A stretch of DNA of 64,000 bases. Origin: Chelonoidis abingdonii (taxonomy: Eukaryota > Chordata > Testudines > Testudinidae). Every line of letters begins with the position of its first letter. The stretch's first letter is position 1. The notes under the pieces are model-generated. The model ran no database searches. It was not told the DNA's origin and was given only the letters and a program-made list of their open reading frames with translations. Positions 1 to 64,000 of the stretch are shown here, piece after piece. The DNA lies in assembly GCF_003597395.2 (NCBI RefSeq), contig NC_133771.1:126297813-126361812 (forward strand). The letters run 5' to 3'. Made by a program: the position numbers and the translations under genes.

Positions 1-285
1 CTGCTTTCACAAAGGGAGGGGTGAGGCTGTACCCAGCAGCACCCGGGACAATGTTTTTGGTCCCAGCAGGCACTGGGCTGTAAACCAGGAAGTGGGAACT
101 ATGGGATAGCTGTGTCACAGCTACCCACAGTGCACCGCTCCTGAAATCGAAGTAAGACATGGGCCATGGACGCACAATTTCGATTTAAGATTCTTGGTGT
201 GGACGCTCTAAATCGATTTTATAAATTCGGTTTTATAAAATCGATTTAGATAACTTCGATTTACTGCTGCCGTGTAGACAAGGCC
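1..285 (+). mobile_element. Harbinger-type DNA transposon, right-end fragment
   Basis: This is the same family as the right end of the element at 47211-50364. Both share a 'cactgggct' block, 'ctacccacagtgca' and 'catggacgcaca', followed by a subterminal stretch of AAATCGATTT-like motifs. The end reads GTGTAGACAAGGCC, matching the GTCTACAC core of the other copies. The following TAA (286-288) would be the 3-bp TSD usual for Harbinger elements. The left end lies outside the window. Family assignment is from terminal similarity only. Confidence 0.65.
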
Positions 286-400
286 TAAGTGTGTGTTGTA
301 TGCCCTGATTATGAGATAACTTTGGGCCTAACACATGCATCTCCTAGGTTACATTGTCTTAACCCCTCTAAAATGAATGATATCTTTTTTTTATTTTCAG

Positions 401-513
401 AAACTTTGGTGTTTCCCTGTGTTCGAGTTTGTGTGACCTAGGAGGTATCATAGCCCCATTTCTTCTCTTCCGATTAGCAGCCATCTGGATGGAGCTACCT
501 CTAATCATCTTTA
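401..513 (+). CDS. SLC22A3: SLC22A3 third-from-last coding exon
   Basis: A polypyrimidine tract and TTTTCAG acceptor end at 400, and the donor GTAAG starts at 514. The length is 113 bp, entering with one base that completes an Arg codon (if the previous exon ends AG) and leaving in phase 1. The translation starts [15 protein letters not shown] and continues through APFLLFRL to the helix ELPLIIF. This covers transmembrane segment 11 and the start of segment 12. Confidence 0.9.
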
Positions 514-3169
514 GTAAGAAATCATTTTAAATGCAACCTTGGATAGACTATTACTTTTGCAAAGGGGCTGCTCAGTGCATAAGAGACATACTTTACTTAC
601 AGCACTGCAGGCTGGGAAGTGCAGCTTTATTCAGCTCCATAACAAACACAGTGGTGAAAACACCCACTAAATAAACAGGGAATAAGGGAAGGGTGGAAGC
701 GTGGCTCCCATACACAATACTGTGATAATCCAGTTAATCCCTTGATTACCACTTTATTACAACTTATTTTTACTCTGCTTCCTAACATAGCTTCTTTTCT
801 TGGGAAGAGTTTTATTGCATGACCTATCTTCCCCCATCCATCATCTCCATCCTCATTGGCCGGCATGGATGACCTAAGTGCAAAGGGGAGCTGTGCTGCA
901 TCCTTTCAATGATGGTGGTTACATCAGTTTGCGCACTCACACACATGGAGCTCTAGGAGGCATTCTGGCTGAGTCCCACTGCATTTGTATCCCTCCTAAG
1001 TTCAAAGCCCTGACTCCCATAGGGAAGACCCCTCAAAAGCCATTAAAAATGTGTTTATCTATCAAAATAACCCTTGCAGCAATGAGTTTCTACCATATTC
1101 TGGATAGTTTTCATATGTGACTACCTTTCATCAGACCAAATAAACAAAGGACCACATTCTCTGCTGTTGGAAGTTAGTATAGCTCTATCTAAGTCAACAG
1201 AGCAGATCTGGCTAAAAGGCTATCTCCCACTTAAGTCCTGCTTTGCCGAACATGGGAATTGCCATACTGGTTCAGAACAGTGGTCAGGGCTGGTGCAAGG
1301 AAGTTTCGCGCCCCAGGCAAAACTTCCACCTTGCGCCCCCCCTCCCCCAGTCCTGCAGCAGCTCCCCACCCCCCGCTCTGAGATGCGCCCTCTGCCCCCA
1401 CAGCAGCTCCCCACTTCCTGGCCCGGGGAGCCCTGCGGTACCTTCCCACCCTAGCTCACCGCTGCTCTGCGTCCTCTCCGAGCACGCTGTCCTGCTCTAA
1501 TTCTCCTCCCAGGCTTGCAGTGCCAAACAGCTGATTGGCGCCACAAGCCTGGGAGGCAGGAGAAGTGAAGCAGCGACTGCGCAGTGGAACCCCCGGGCTG
1601 CCGGCGATGCGCTGACCCAGGAGATCCCCTGGGCTGCCGGCTGCCGGTGGCGGCTTGCTGATCCAGGGGAACCCCTGGGCTGCTGGCTGCCAGTGGCGGC
1701 GCGCTGACCCAGGGGAACCCCCGGGCTGCTGCTGGCGGTGGTGTGCTGACCCAGGGGAATCACTGGGCTGCTGGCGGCAGCTCAGACTCTCTCTCCCTCA
1801 GCAGCCACTGAAATGCTTAAAAAAATATTTGGGGGCACCGCTTTTGGTGCCCCCAAATCTTGGCACCCTAGGCAACTGCCTAGTCCGCCTAAATGGTAAC
1901 ACCAGCCCTGACAGTGGTCCTGTAGTCCAGTATCCTGTTACCAACAGGGGTCAGTACCAGATGCTTCAAAGTTAGATGCAAGAAACCCTGCTGCCAGATA
2001 ATCTGGTCACATGGAATTTTCCTGCTGACTTCCAGGTTAGTTTACTCCCTAGTGCTTGAGGATTTATAACCCTTCCAAAAAAAACTTGTTTAATTTGTTA
2101 GTGTATATTGTTCTAACTCTGGATATTCTTGTTATTCACATAAATATATATATATGTATATTTTTTCCCCATGAGCTCCTGGCCTCAGTGGTGTCTTGTG
2201 ACAATGAGTTCTACAGGCTAATTGTGTGAGCAAAGTATTTCCTTTTGGTAGGAAATCCTGAGTCTGAAGACTAAATCATGTTTTTCTGAAGAGAAATATG
2301 ATGAGGAAAGAGTAGGATGAACAGAACACAGAAAAAGAAAGAGAGGCATATAAAGAGGATTTAAAATACAGAGTGTAAAAAAAAGAAGAAAATAAAATAT
2401 TTTTCAGATTAATATTACTCCAACTGTAGCAGTATCCAGAAGTTCCAGTTTACACCGCTGTATTCAAAATTTCTGCTGCACTCTGAAGACCTGATCCTCA
2501 ACAACACTGTGTAGCTGGGTGTAAAATTATTATCCGTATTTTCATCAGGCCCAGAAGCCCCAGTCATTGACCAGGACCCACTGTGCTAGGTGCTGTACAA
2601 ACACAGGACAAAAAAACAGTCCCTCCCGCAAAGACTTTACAATCAGCATGGTAACATTTCACATCTACTTTCCCAAAATGTAAATGACCAAATGAGAAGC
2701 AAGGCAGGGGAGAAAGGGGCCTTCAGCTTTTACCTAGTGGTTTGGGAGCAACTTCAGGTCTTTCTACCCTTTTCTTATTTTGTGCCACAAAACTGTCCTG
2801 AGAATGAGAAAAATGGCAAACTAGTTTTGGTTCTTGTTTTTTTTTCTTTTTTTTCTTCAATGCCTGTCATAGGTATACTTGCAGTTATTTGTGGGATCTT
2901 AGTGCTGTTTTTACCTGAGACAAAGGGAATTTCCTTACCAGAGACAGTGGAGGATGTGGAACAGCTTTCCAGGTACTCTGTCTTTTCTTCAATATTACAT
3001 TGATGTGATTTTCTGAGCAAGGGGCAGGGAATTGTACATTTGCACTGAAAATAAATTGGACAGTGCTACAGCTTAGAAATATAACTCTTTTCTTTTCTCC
3101 CTCTGTTACTTCAGTCTCCAAAGTAAAAGTGGCAGGAAAAAGAATCATCAGGATACCTCCTATATATGA
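401..3169 (+). CDS. SLC22A3: SLC22A3 (OCT3), organic cation transporter, last three coding exons (partial)
   Basis: SLC22A3 is a polyspecific, electrogenic plasma-membrane carrier of organic cations and monoamines in the major facilitator superfamily, with 12 transmembrane segments. The window holds only the C-terminal part in three exons (401-513, 2873-2972, 3115-3169) joined in compatible phases. The first exon reads [16 protein letters not shown] then [12 protein letters not shown], which matches SLC22A3 better than SLC22A1 or SLC22A2 as I remember them. The second carries the last membrane helix and the family signature LPETKG...LPET. The last gives a short basic cytoplasmic tail ending DTSYI. 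Upstream exons lie before position 1. Adjacency to PLG supports the call, since human order is SLC22A3 then the LPA/PLG cluster. SLC22A2 is the main alternative. Confidence 0.87.
1240..2260 (+). repeat. Old interspersed repeat, split by a hAT insertion
   Basis: With the hAT element removed, the text reads 'gccatactggttcagaacag' then 'tccagtatcctgtt', matching the start of the repeat at 19728-19870 ('aagaatggccctactgggtcagacc'). Later pieces ('gttctacaggctaattgtgtg', 'aagtatttccttttgg') also fit a widespread sauropsid repeat. The class was not determined and the boundaries are approximate. Confidence 0.5.
1285..1910. mobile_element. hAT non-autonomous element, TSD ACAGTGGT
   Basis: Terminal inverted repeats are CAGGGCTGGTG on the left and CACCAGCCCTG on the right. 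A perfect 8-bp direct repeat ACAGTGGT flanks them (1277-1284 and 1911-1918), diagnostic of hAT-type transposition. The interior is GC-rich with repeated 'gacccaggggaacccc(t/c)gggctgc' units. Open frames inside are low-complexity and not a transposase. Confidence 0.9.
2490..2645 (-). repeat. MIR-like CORE-SINE 3' fragment
   Basis: The block 'tgaccaggacccactgtgct' + 'aggtgctgtacaaacacagg' ending 'ctttacaatc' is the reverse complement of the 3' half of a common reptile tRNA-derived SINE. Related fragments lie at 24030-24150, 24600-24800 and 42880-43035. Confidence 0.6.
2873..2972 (+). CDS. SLC22A3: SLC22A3 penultimate coding exon
   Basis: The exon is 100 bp, with acceptor TCATAG ending at 2872 and donor GTACTC from 2973. 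It continues from the previous phase-1 donor with Ser, then [18 protein letters not shown], and ends in [14 protein letters not shown] plus the first two bases of a Ser codon. It contains transmembrane segment 12 and the LPET repeats typical of SLC22 transporters. Confidence 0.9.
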
Positions 3170-3370
3170 TCTTTCACTAAAAGCACTGAGCAAAACGTCT
3201 CTGTTCTCACACTGGGAATTTGGTTTCCTCCTGATAACTGCTTTAAAGTCCTCTGGATTGAGCTGTGTCACAGAAGACACCTCCAAGTACTTCTTTTAAG
3301 AATGAAGTTGTTCTAAAGAAGTATTGTATTTTTATATAGCTACGGAATAAATACATATTTTCTGAGTCCA
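3115..3370 (+). CDS. SLC22A3: SLC22A3 last exon: C-terminal tail, stop at 3167-3169 and 3' UTR
   Basis: The acceptor is TTACTTCAG ending at 3114. Coding runs 3115-3169 and gives a basic tail with SGRKKNHQ that ends DTSYI before TGA. The tail length and lysine/arginine cluster resemble human OCT3. The last three residues SYI fit a class I PDZ-ligand pattern (S-x-hydrophobic). The 3' UTR is about 200 nt, ending after the AATAAA at 3346; its end is inferred. Confidence 0.82.
3346..3351 (+). promoter_or_regulatory. AATAAA polyadenylation signal of SLC22A3
   Basis: A canonical hexamer lies 177 nt after the SLC22A3 stop codon in an AT-rich context. It is the first AATAAA downstream of the stop. 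Confidence 0.7.
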
Positions 3371-6300
3371 TTGTTTCCAGGAAGGGGCGTTGTGTGGTTC
3401 TTATTAGAGAATACCCACTGAAATCAACTGCTTTGCCTGGCCCAGTAAGCTCTTACTTATTTGTACATGTTTGGGTCATTTGTTCATCCCTGATATTACA
3501 ATAATTTGGGGGAAACTGGTTTAAAATGGTGATGGTTTAGGGGAAGCAGAATTAGAGTAGTTTTGTGCCCCACTGAGTGATAAAGCCTCTGAAAAATCAG
3601 AAAAGCGAACGAGGAATTGCTTTGGGAACAAGGGAACTGATGACATTGAGGATGGAGAGAGTGGGGCCTCGTTTCTAATGTGTAGGTGTCAACAGGATAT
3701 TCTTAATATTTGGGATGGATTGGTATTGCAGAGTTGGTGAAGGGACTATAGGATAGAGTTTCTAAATTTAGCAGGCGCTGCATTGTGGTTGAACAGTTAA
3801 TGCCAAAAGCCTGGTATGGAGGAGCAATTATATATAAGATGGGGTTTCAAGAAACCATAGGGGGAGATAACCAATATACAAGGTGCTTCCTTCATTACTG
3901 CAACTTGGTGAACTATATACAGTACTTCAACACTTCCTAACTCTTCCCGGCCCATTCCACCCAATGCCATGTCTGCTTAAGGAAAATAGGAACTATGCTA
4001 GCAGTAAAATGCATGCATGCTTGGAACAGGCAACAGAAGGAGAGTCCATGGAGAAGACCAGCAGAAGTACTTTTCAATAAGAATTTCCCCTGACACGTAG
4101 AGAAATGACAATAAGACATTTGGCAAAACTCCCTACAGACTAGAAGGAATGGAACCAAATGTGCACCTCTGTTAAAATATCTGGTTAGATGGTTTGTAAT
4201 GTCAAATTAGAACACGTATTTTGATGCTGTCCCTGAGAGACAATTGTTCTTATGCTACTAAGAGATGCCAGGATTACCTGATCAAATAGACATTCTCCTA
4301 AATAGATAGTGGACTTATTTTAACCTTTCGTGTTTATTTAATGTTTTTCTCAAGTCTTAATGTACCTCAATATAAGAGCTCCCTCAGCTCTGCAGTGGTG
4401 TCTGTGGTTTGCAGAGAAATCCATGGGTAATTTTAATTATATTGGTTATAAGCAGAATTGCTTGATGTTTTCTGTGGCAGAGGGAAGGTTGTGTTGTATT
4501 GGTCAACTGCCTGCAGTTGCACTTTGTTGTTGCTTGATATGTGATTGAGAACTTAAGGCATGAGAACTTATTTTTCAGGCCTTTCTAACTGTACTTTGCT
4601 CAGCGTGGCATTCGGTATTGTCCAGAATAAAATGTAGGCAATGTCTGTCAGTATTTAAAATAACTGAATGCCTGCATACTCCCTGTTAGGAATTTAAGGT
4701 CTCTTTAAGCTTACAATTGTTTGCGTGTGGATCAGAGAGACAAGGTGGGTGAGATAATTTCTTTTATTGGACCAACTTGTGTTGGTGAGAGAGACAAACT
4801 TCTGAGCTACACGGAGCTCTACTTCAGGTCTGGGAAACTAACTTAAAGTGTTGCTGCTAAATAAGTCTGGCATGTATCTGTCATTGCCTTCTGGCTCTTT
4901 AATATGATACTATTTTAATAGTAACCTGGGTTATATTTTCAGGCTAAGTATGTATATTGTACAGAAAAGAGGAAACTTGTGCTAGTGTTCACTGATAAGC
5001 AAACAGAGAAGTAAAATTCAGTCCCTGTGAGAGTTCCTCCATATTAATTGTAGCACATTATCCAGTGATCTGTTATAATATCCAGAAATGCCAAAATCCC
5101 TTTGGTGACCTCAATTAGGTTCTTTGTTTTATACAGTCTTTTGGCTTGTTTTATTAATATTTTGGTAGAAGGAGAGAGATCAGATGGTGGAGGTACATTG
5201 AAGTCTAAAGTGGGGAACTCCTCCCTCCCCACACAGTGGGAAATAGGGCTTATATGTATATGGAACAATAATTATGCTGCTTATAAAAATAATTCTTTTA
5301 ACTGCAAAGTCACATATGCTTGAAGTCTAAATTTCAATGAGTTAATCGTTTCTGAGCCTTATGGGAGAGTCCTACAAATTTTTCTAGCAGGGATATAATT
5401 CTCTATTAAAGTCTATAGGTGAATGTTAAAAATTCTATCAAGAGGACATCACTCTCTAGGATTCATCCCTATTAATTTTTACAGGACTTTTCTATGAGAA
5501 GAAAAAAGGGAAAATTATATCAGTCTTCTCGGCAGTACTTCCAATGTTTGCTCCGACACTTTCTCAACATTTTTGAGCCAGCAGAAGGAATAAGTGAAGA
5601 CATGGTATATCCAGCCATATGCCCTCCAAACTGAGCACCGGTTAAGGAATGATTCAAGAAACACATTTAGGGCCTGCTTCAGAGAGGTACTCATTGCAGT
5701 CAGCACAAGGCAAAGGACTCAAATACCCTTAGGACTGGACAGTTAAGACATGATTTCATTTATCATGGAGTTTCTTACATATCATCTTTTAGTGCCTTTA
5801 TATCAAGTGTGATGTGTTTAAAAGTCAAAGGATTAATTTTCCAACTGTCAATACAGCATACTCAACACAGGATATGGAAATCAAGGAATGTGTTCTGACT
5901 GCCTCTTACACTATCACTAGGAATAAAGATTTTGTCATCAGAATTTAACAGACAGGGCTGCTGAATAGGAGGCACAATAGAAATCAGGTCATTCTTCCAT
6001 GCTTGTATTGAATCTATGAGGGGTTACCAGGAGCAAACATTTGGTTTTGTTGAAGTAAGCAGACTTGACTAAAAAACCCCACAGGAAGCAGATTTTCTGG
6101 ATCAAAATCATTTTAAAGTCCTGAAGTGAGGGGTCTCCTGTAAAACTTACAGATGAAGAGTGTGATGATGGCAGTTTTGTGTAATGGCTGACAGAGAGGG
6201 GTGGCTATTTCAGTCAAGCCCAGCGTGATCATTATGAAGCCCATTGTGGAAATTATTTCCAGGGATATAGCTGGAAGGTGAAGTACTGGGTTTACTGACA

Positions 6301-7650
6301 GTAGTAGCCAGACAGTATGATGGTCTTCATATGGGCGGCACTTCAGATCTTGTTACAAGAACAATCACATTTCTGACGTGTTCTGGGAGGCAGTGATGTC
6401 TATGGAATGAACTATTGAAGAATCAAGGTGCAAATTCTTATCACAAATTAAATGTAAAAAGCCTACTGGTGGAGCAGAAAATCTTTCTAAAATGTTTGAG
6501 GTCTGATAGTTTATTATGATATGGAACACTGAACAGGTGACTGGCCTCCAAAAATGTATAACAATCTCTCTGGCTGGTAGGCACTCAACATTATTTGTTT
6601 CTCTTTTTCCTTTCCTCTGTTGGACTTCATGAGGAAAGTTGTTCTTGTAGCACCATGAGGTATTAGCTGTGGCTTAATGTGTGATGCTTTATGGACAGAA
6701 TTCTCATTAGCATTAATCACACAAGGGTGTAAATCCTTCTCTATCAGGAGCAGAAAATATACAACTAAAGCTTGTATAGTGAAGGAAGACTGGTACTGAG
6801 GCTCTTATGCCATTTTATTATGTGCCATCGTGAGCCATCATTCACTGCAGTAAAGACTTGCATAACTGGCCGCTTCTGTCTTCAAGGTGGATTAGTTGGA
6901 GGGGAAGGTCTACTTGCTATTCAGCATCTTATGTTCCTGACGCCACATTCATACCTTTTGTGCTAATACAGAAGTGTCCGTAACAATAAAAACTGTGCAT
7001 TTACCAAAAAAGAGAGTTTCTCCCATCTCCTGCCAGATATATAGAACACACAGGAAAATGGTGCATAAGTTGACATGCACAAGGGGCACCTGAAATACAA
7101 AGGGTCTCCTCTGTCTTCCCTACCACTTGGCGGCTATGAGGGTAAGTAGTCTCCCCTTTCTCTTGACCCCCACCCAGGAGGGATGAATTTTCCCCATTTT
7201 CTGGCTCACAGATAGTGTCTGGTGAGGGTATTTCTCCTTCTCCCTGCTGCACCCTTCTGGCTTTTGGTGAGAGTGAAAGAGAATTCCAGTGGCTTCTTTC
7301 TTTCTTCTCCTCCCTGTGTAGAGTGTGGAGCAGAGCAAAGCCTCCCTAGCACCAGGCAGTTGGGTGAGGACTCCTCCCCCTGCTTTCTGACATGTATAGG
7401 GCAGAGGGTAGGGTGCATCAGACAGTGAATGTATCATACTCTTAAACTCTGTTAGAGCCACTTGCTGTCGCCCTGAAGAACCACGTGCAGTCCAAGATCC
7501 ATAGATAGAGGACTACTGCTTTATACCACTCATTTGGGTGCAACTCGTGTGCTGTTAGAGCCTGGGAAAAGTAAACTTGAAATGCAGTAACTAGTGACGA
7601 TAGAGCAGTTCTATTAATATCCTGAGAGCACAAAAACAGAAGGGAAAGTA
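3371..7650. other. Intergenic region between convergent SLC22A3 and PLG
   Basis: These 4.3 kb are mostly unique-looking AT-rich DNA. A Penelope-like fragment lies near 4700-4860. I see no exon of LPA or of any other gene: no kringle cysteine pattern, no protease motif, and no long open frame with recognisable content. Confidence 0.65.
4700..4860. repeat. Penelope-like retroelement terminal fragment
   Basis: The text 'gagagacaaggtgggtgaga' + 'taatttcttttattggaccaa' and then 'gttggtgagagagacaaac' matches a very common turtle repeat that I associate with Penelope-like element ends. The boundaries and family are from memory and approximate. Confidence 0.45.
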
Positions 7651-7654
7651 AACA

Positions 7655-7976
7655 CTTTGTGAACAATTTATTTTATTGTTCTAGTACCGTAGCAAAGATT
7701 AAAATATTTGGGTCCAATAATGGAAAAGAGGGAATAGGATATTTTTCAACAAGTACCTCACAAACGTGTGTTCATTGTAGAATATAAAACACACCAAAGG
7801 AGGCTAACAGTCAGTTTGGTTTCTTGGCAATGACTGTTAATTTACAGTAACTTACAATAGATGACAATATTTATTTCAGATTGTTGTAAATAATTTTGAT
7901 TTTAACACTGTATTTGGAATCCTATGTCTCTACTTTGTGCATTGCCTTCCAGGAGGGGTCAGTGAATCCCCAGAAC
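7655..7976 (-). other. PLG: PLG 3' UTR with overlapping polyadenylation signals
   Basis: On the - strand, about 300 nt after the PLG stop, two overlapping AATAAA hexamers occur at 7672-7677 and 7667-7672. No earlier AATAAA was noticed. The cleavage site is inferred to lie near 7650. The length is similar to the short 3' UTR of mammalian PLG. Confidence 0.7.
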
Positions 7977-61328
<53,352 letters not shown>

Positions 61329-63035
61329 CTAAAAGAAAACAAAAAAAAAGGAGAGGTGATTAAACAGTGAGACTTCTGCAGTTCATATAATTTATGCTTT
61401 TAAATTGCATTTCCTGTCACACATTGGCAAGTGAAGCTGCCATTTAATTTGTGTGCATTTGAGCTAATGGTAACACACCCTGAACAAGCTCCATTCTCCT
61501 GGCATGGTAAAGGTTGGCATCAGTGAACACAAAGACAGAGACGAAGTGCTTTGATGATGAGAACAAGTGGTCTGATGCATAGGGAATGGGAAGCAGGCAG
61601 AGAGACCCAAAGGGGTGAGGAAGCTATACGGAGTGAATCAGAAACAAGGGAGATGATTTTGGTAACAGTATTTTGGAGACACTGGAAGGATGGGAGTGAT
61701 GAGAAAAAATGACTCTTGTTCAGTTTTATCTGTCACATCTTCTTGGTTGTCGGTCTGCAGATGTTTTGAGTGGAAACAAGACAACCTCAGTCATCAGGCT
61801 GTTACTGCAGCCAATTACAATGACCATGTTTATTGTTATAGTATCTCAAGACCGGATCAGATTCAATAGTCAAGCTATCAGGCTGTGTCTTTGATTGCAA
61901 TGAATTACAAAATTGTGAATTGGTAAATAAATTAATTTGGCAGTTTCTGAAAGCTAGACCTACTTGTTAAATGTGTTGGATGAATATGCTAATATGTTTT
62001 ACATCTGCATGAACCAATTAATGCTGAGATGTTCAATTATATTCACCCTTGTAAAGGAATTTGCTATCTAAGTAACTTTCCTCTGCCATCTATAAAAATT
62101 CTAAATGTCTATTCATCAGTTAGACAATTGTTTCTCTGCTGTTTTTAGCAGCAGGATCACAGAGAGCACTAATCATGTGGTTTTATCATTTCCTTTTCAA
62201 ACGAGGATATTCTTGATAAATGTTTGATACTGAGAATTATTCATTCAGTATGAAATTCATCCCTAAACAGACATTGACCCCAAGGCCTGCACATCACTCA
62301 AATCCATTTACATCTTGTGCGGACCCTCTGCACAGGGATGAACTTCACTCTCATAGACGTTGATTTGAATCAACACATATTGGGCCTGATTCACTGCTGC
62401 ATTACTCCAGTTTTATGCCAGTGTAACTCCAATGAATTTAAGAGAGTTTTGAGAGTTCACACCATTACATACATACATACTGTCCATATTTATATTATGC
62501 CAAATGCTTTTTTGTTGCAGCTATCAAAGTTAATTTATCTCCTTTGTAGTTAAGTCACACGTCAAGGGTATTGTTCTATAGGTGCCAGAGGGGGTGGCTC
62601 AGTAGTATAAGAATCCAAGCATCCAAGAAAATCTCCAACCTTTTGGAATCCTATATCTACCCCTACCTTACAGATACATCTTTAAGGAGCTCTAGTGACC
62701 TGCCTTTTTCTCCGGAGCCAGTCTGGAGCAAAGGTAACCTCTCCTGGACTTTTCATGGAAGTGGCACAGGTAACAGACACTTCTCAAACCTCACAATCTG
62801 GGTATGCGGGGAACAAAGCACCTGCCTCGGCCAACCCTCTCATTGTCATACACACGTTTTACACTGGTTTAATTCCATTGATTTTAGTGAGTTATCGTAC
62901 TTTCAATTTATACCAGTGTAAGTGCAGACAAAGTCAGATCCACAGTATCAGCTATGGGAAGAAATACTCCTAGTCCTACTGCCAGCTACTATTCCTACTA
63001 CCCATAATCCCTAGCAAAGTAGCTAGTTTCTAGTA

Positions 63036-63852
63036 TCAGAGGGGTAGCCGTGTTAGTCTGGATCTGTAAAAGCAGCAGAGAATCCTGTGGCACCTTATAG
63101 ACTAACAGACGTTTTGGAGCGTGAGCTTTCATGGGTGAATACCCACTTCGTCAGACGCAGGTAGTGGAAATTTCCAGGGGTAGGTATTATATAGCTAGCA
63201 GACAAGCTACGAGTAAGGAATTTATTTCAATCAGGGAGGATGGGCCCTGTTCTAGCAGTAGAGGTGTGAAAACCAAGGGAGGAGAAACTGGTTCTGTATT
63301 GGCAAGAGCATTCACAGTCTTTGTTTAGTCCAGGAGCTGATGGTGTCAATTTGCAAATGAATGAAGCTCAGCAGTTTCTCTTTGAAGTCCGGTCCTGAAG
63401 TTTTTTTGCTGCAGGAGTGGCCCTTAAGGTCTGCTATAGTGTGGCGCAGGTAGGTTGAAGTGCTCTCCTACAGGTTTTTGTATATTGCCATTCCTGATAT
63501 CTGATTTGTGTCCATTTATCCTTTTCCATAGTGACTGTCCAGTTTGGCCGACGTACATAGCAGAGGGGCATTACTTGCATATGATGGCGTATATTACATT
63601 GGTGAGCTGCAGGTGAATGAACCAGTGATGGTGTGGCTGATCTGGTTAGGTCCTGTGATGGTGTCGAGGCTGGTAGTAATATATGTGGGCAGAGTTGGCA
63701 TCGAGGTTTGTTGCATGGATTGGTTCCTGAGGTAGAGTTACTATGGTACGGTGTGCAGTTGCTGGTGAGAATACGTTTCAGGTTGGCGGGTTGTCTGCGG
63801 GCAAGGATTGGCCTGCCACTCAAGACCTGTGAAAGTTTGGGATCATTGTCCA
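63036..63852 (-). mobile_element. Penelope-like retroelement, 3' fragment, 12-bp TSD
   Basis: The 3' terminus lies at 63036 ('tcagaggggtagccgtgtta' + 'gtctggatc'). The - strand frame at 63434-63853 gives a cysteine-rich segment NPCNKPRCQLCPH followed after frameshifts by CYVRRPNWTVT, a decayed form of the C-x-x-C...YVGQTG GIY-YIG endonuclease region of Penelope-like elements. A perfect 12-bp TSD TAGTTTCTAGTA flanks it (63024-63035, 63853-63864). Confidence 0.88.
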
Positions 63853-63864
63853 TAGTTTCTAGTA

Positions 63865-64000
63865 GTTAGTGTACTAGTCTAGCATTTGGGAGACCTGGGT
63901 TCAAGTCCCTGCTCTGCTACAGTCATCTTGTGTAACCTTCAGCACATCATTTGCCTTTCTGTGCTTCTATTCCTCATCTGTAAAACAGGGTTAATAGCTC
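63865..64000 (+). repeat. MIR-like tRNA-derived SINE, cut by the window end
   Basis: The text 'gacctgggttcaagtccctg' (box B GGTTCAAGTCC) follows a tRNA-like head beginning near 63865. 'tctattcctcatctgtaaaa' + 'cagggttaat' is the MIR-type 3' segment. Confidence 0.75.

Larger units (their letters stand above)
514..2872 (+). other. SLC22A3 intron
   Basis: This intron holds an old interspersed repeat (about 1240-2260) split by a 626-bp hAT element (1285-1910), a short TA-rich run near 2140-2165, and a MIR-like SINE fragment (about 2490-2645). I see nothing recognisable in 514-1235. Confidence 0.7.
61329..64000 (-). other. PLG intron 1 (partial); exon 1 not found
   Basis: I searched the - strand for a short signal-peptide exon (ATG, hydrophobic run, GT donor in phase 1) and found none that is convincing. 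The stretch includes a short ACAT run (62468-62480), a Penelope-like element (63036-63852) and a SINE (63865-64000). Promoter and exon 1 probably lie beyond 64000. Confidence 0.6.

Noticed and set aside
3371..7650. Possible LPA-like or second plasminogen-related gene between SLC22A3 and PLG
   Set aside because: No kringle or protease motif was found in any frame.

Overview
The window is vertebrate genomic DNA, most likely from a turtle (Testudines). Two reptile-like genes are recognisable by translation. The repeat content fits a turtle: CR1 LINEs, a Cry-type tRNA SINE, MIR-like SINEs, Penelope-like retroelements, hAT and Harbinger DNA transposons, and solo LTRs. No database search was possible; the turtle call rests on remembered repeat types.

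Left edge (1-3370, + strand): the last three coding exons of SLC22A3 (organic cation transporter 3), ending in a TGA at 3167-3169 and an AATAAA at 3346. A 4.3 kb intergenic stretch follows (about 3371-7650).

The rest (7.65 kb to at least 61.3 kb, - strand) is one gene, PLG (plasminogen). I could place all coding exons homologous to human exons 2-19, each bounded by AG/GT. All phases are compatible and no in-frame stop was seen. From high to low coordinates they encode the PAN/apple domain (exons 2-3), five kringles (two exons each, exons 4-13), the activation loop (exon 14) and the trypsin-like protease (exons 14-19). Exon 1 (most of the signal peptide) was not found and probably lies beyond 64000. 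If exon 1 gives 16 whole codons as in human, the precursor is 811 residues (human 810). The two genes are convergent, and no LPA-like copy lies between them. Residue numbers below use this assumed 811-residue precursor.

The introns are packed with mobile elements, many with target-site duplications (TSDs) that can be read directly. There are six hAT-type elements with exact or near-exact 8-bp TSDs (plus one weaker case), one full Harbinger-type element carrying a decayed Myb/SANT-like segment and itself split by a solo LTR, two further solo LTRs, a 285-bp Harbinger-type MITE, a Penelope-like copy with a 12-bp TSD, and several CR1 copies. Nearly all other long open frames lie in these repeats or in GC-rich low-complexity DNA and are not genes.

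SLC22A3 is a membrane transporter and PLG a secreted protease zymogen; nothing suggests they work together. The adjacency is conserved synteny. I found no undescribed multi-gene system. The most interesting points are species-specific changes at functional PLG sites (TAKHC around the catalytic His, CPTR/IVGG activation site, an acidic kringle 3 lysine-site position) and the clear nested transposition history.
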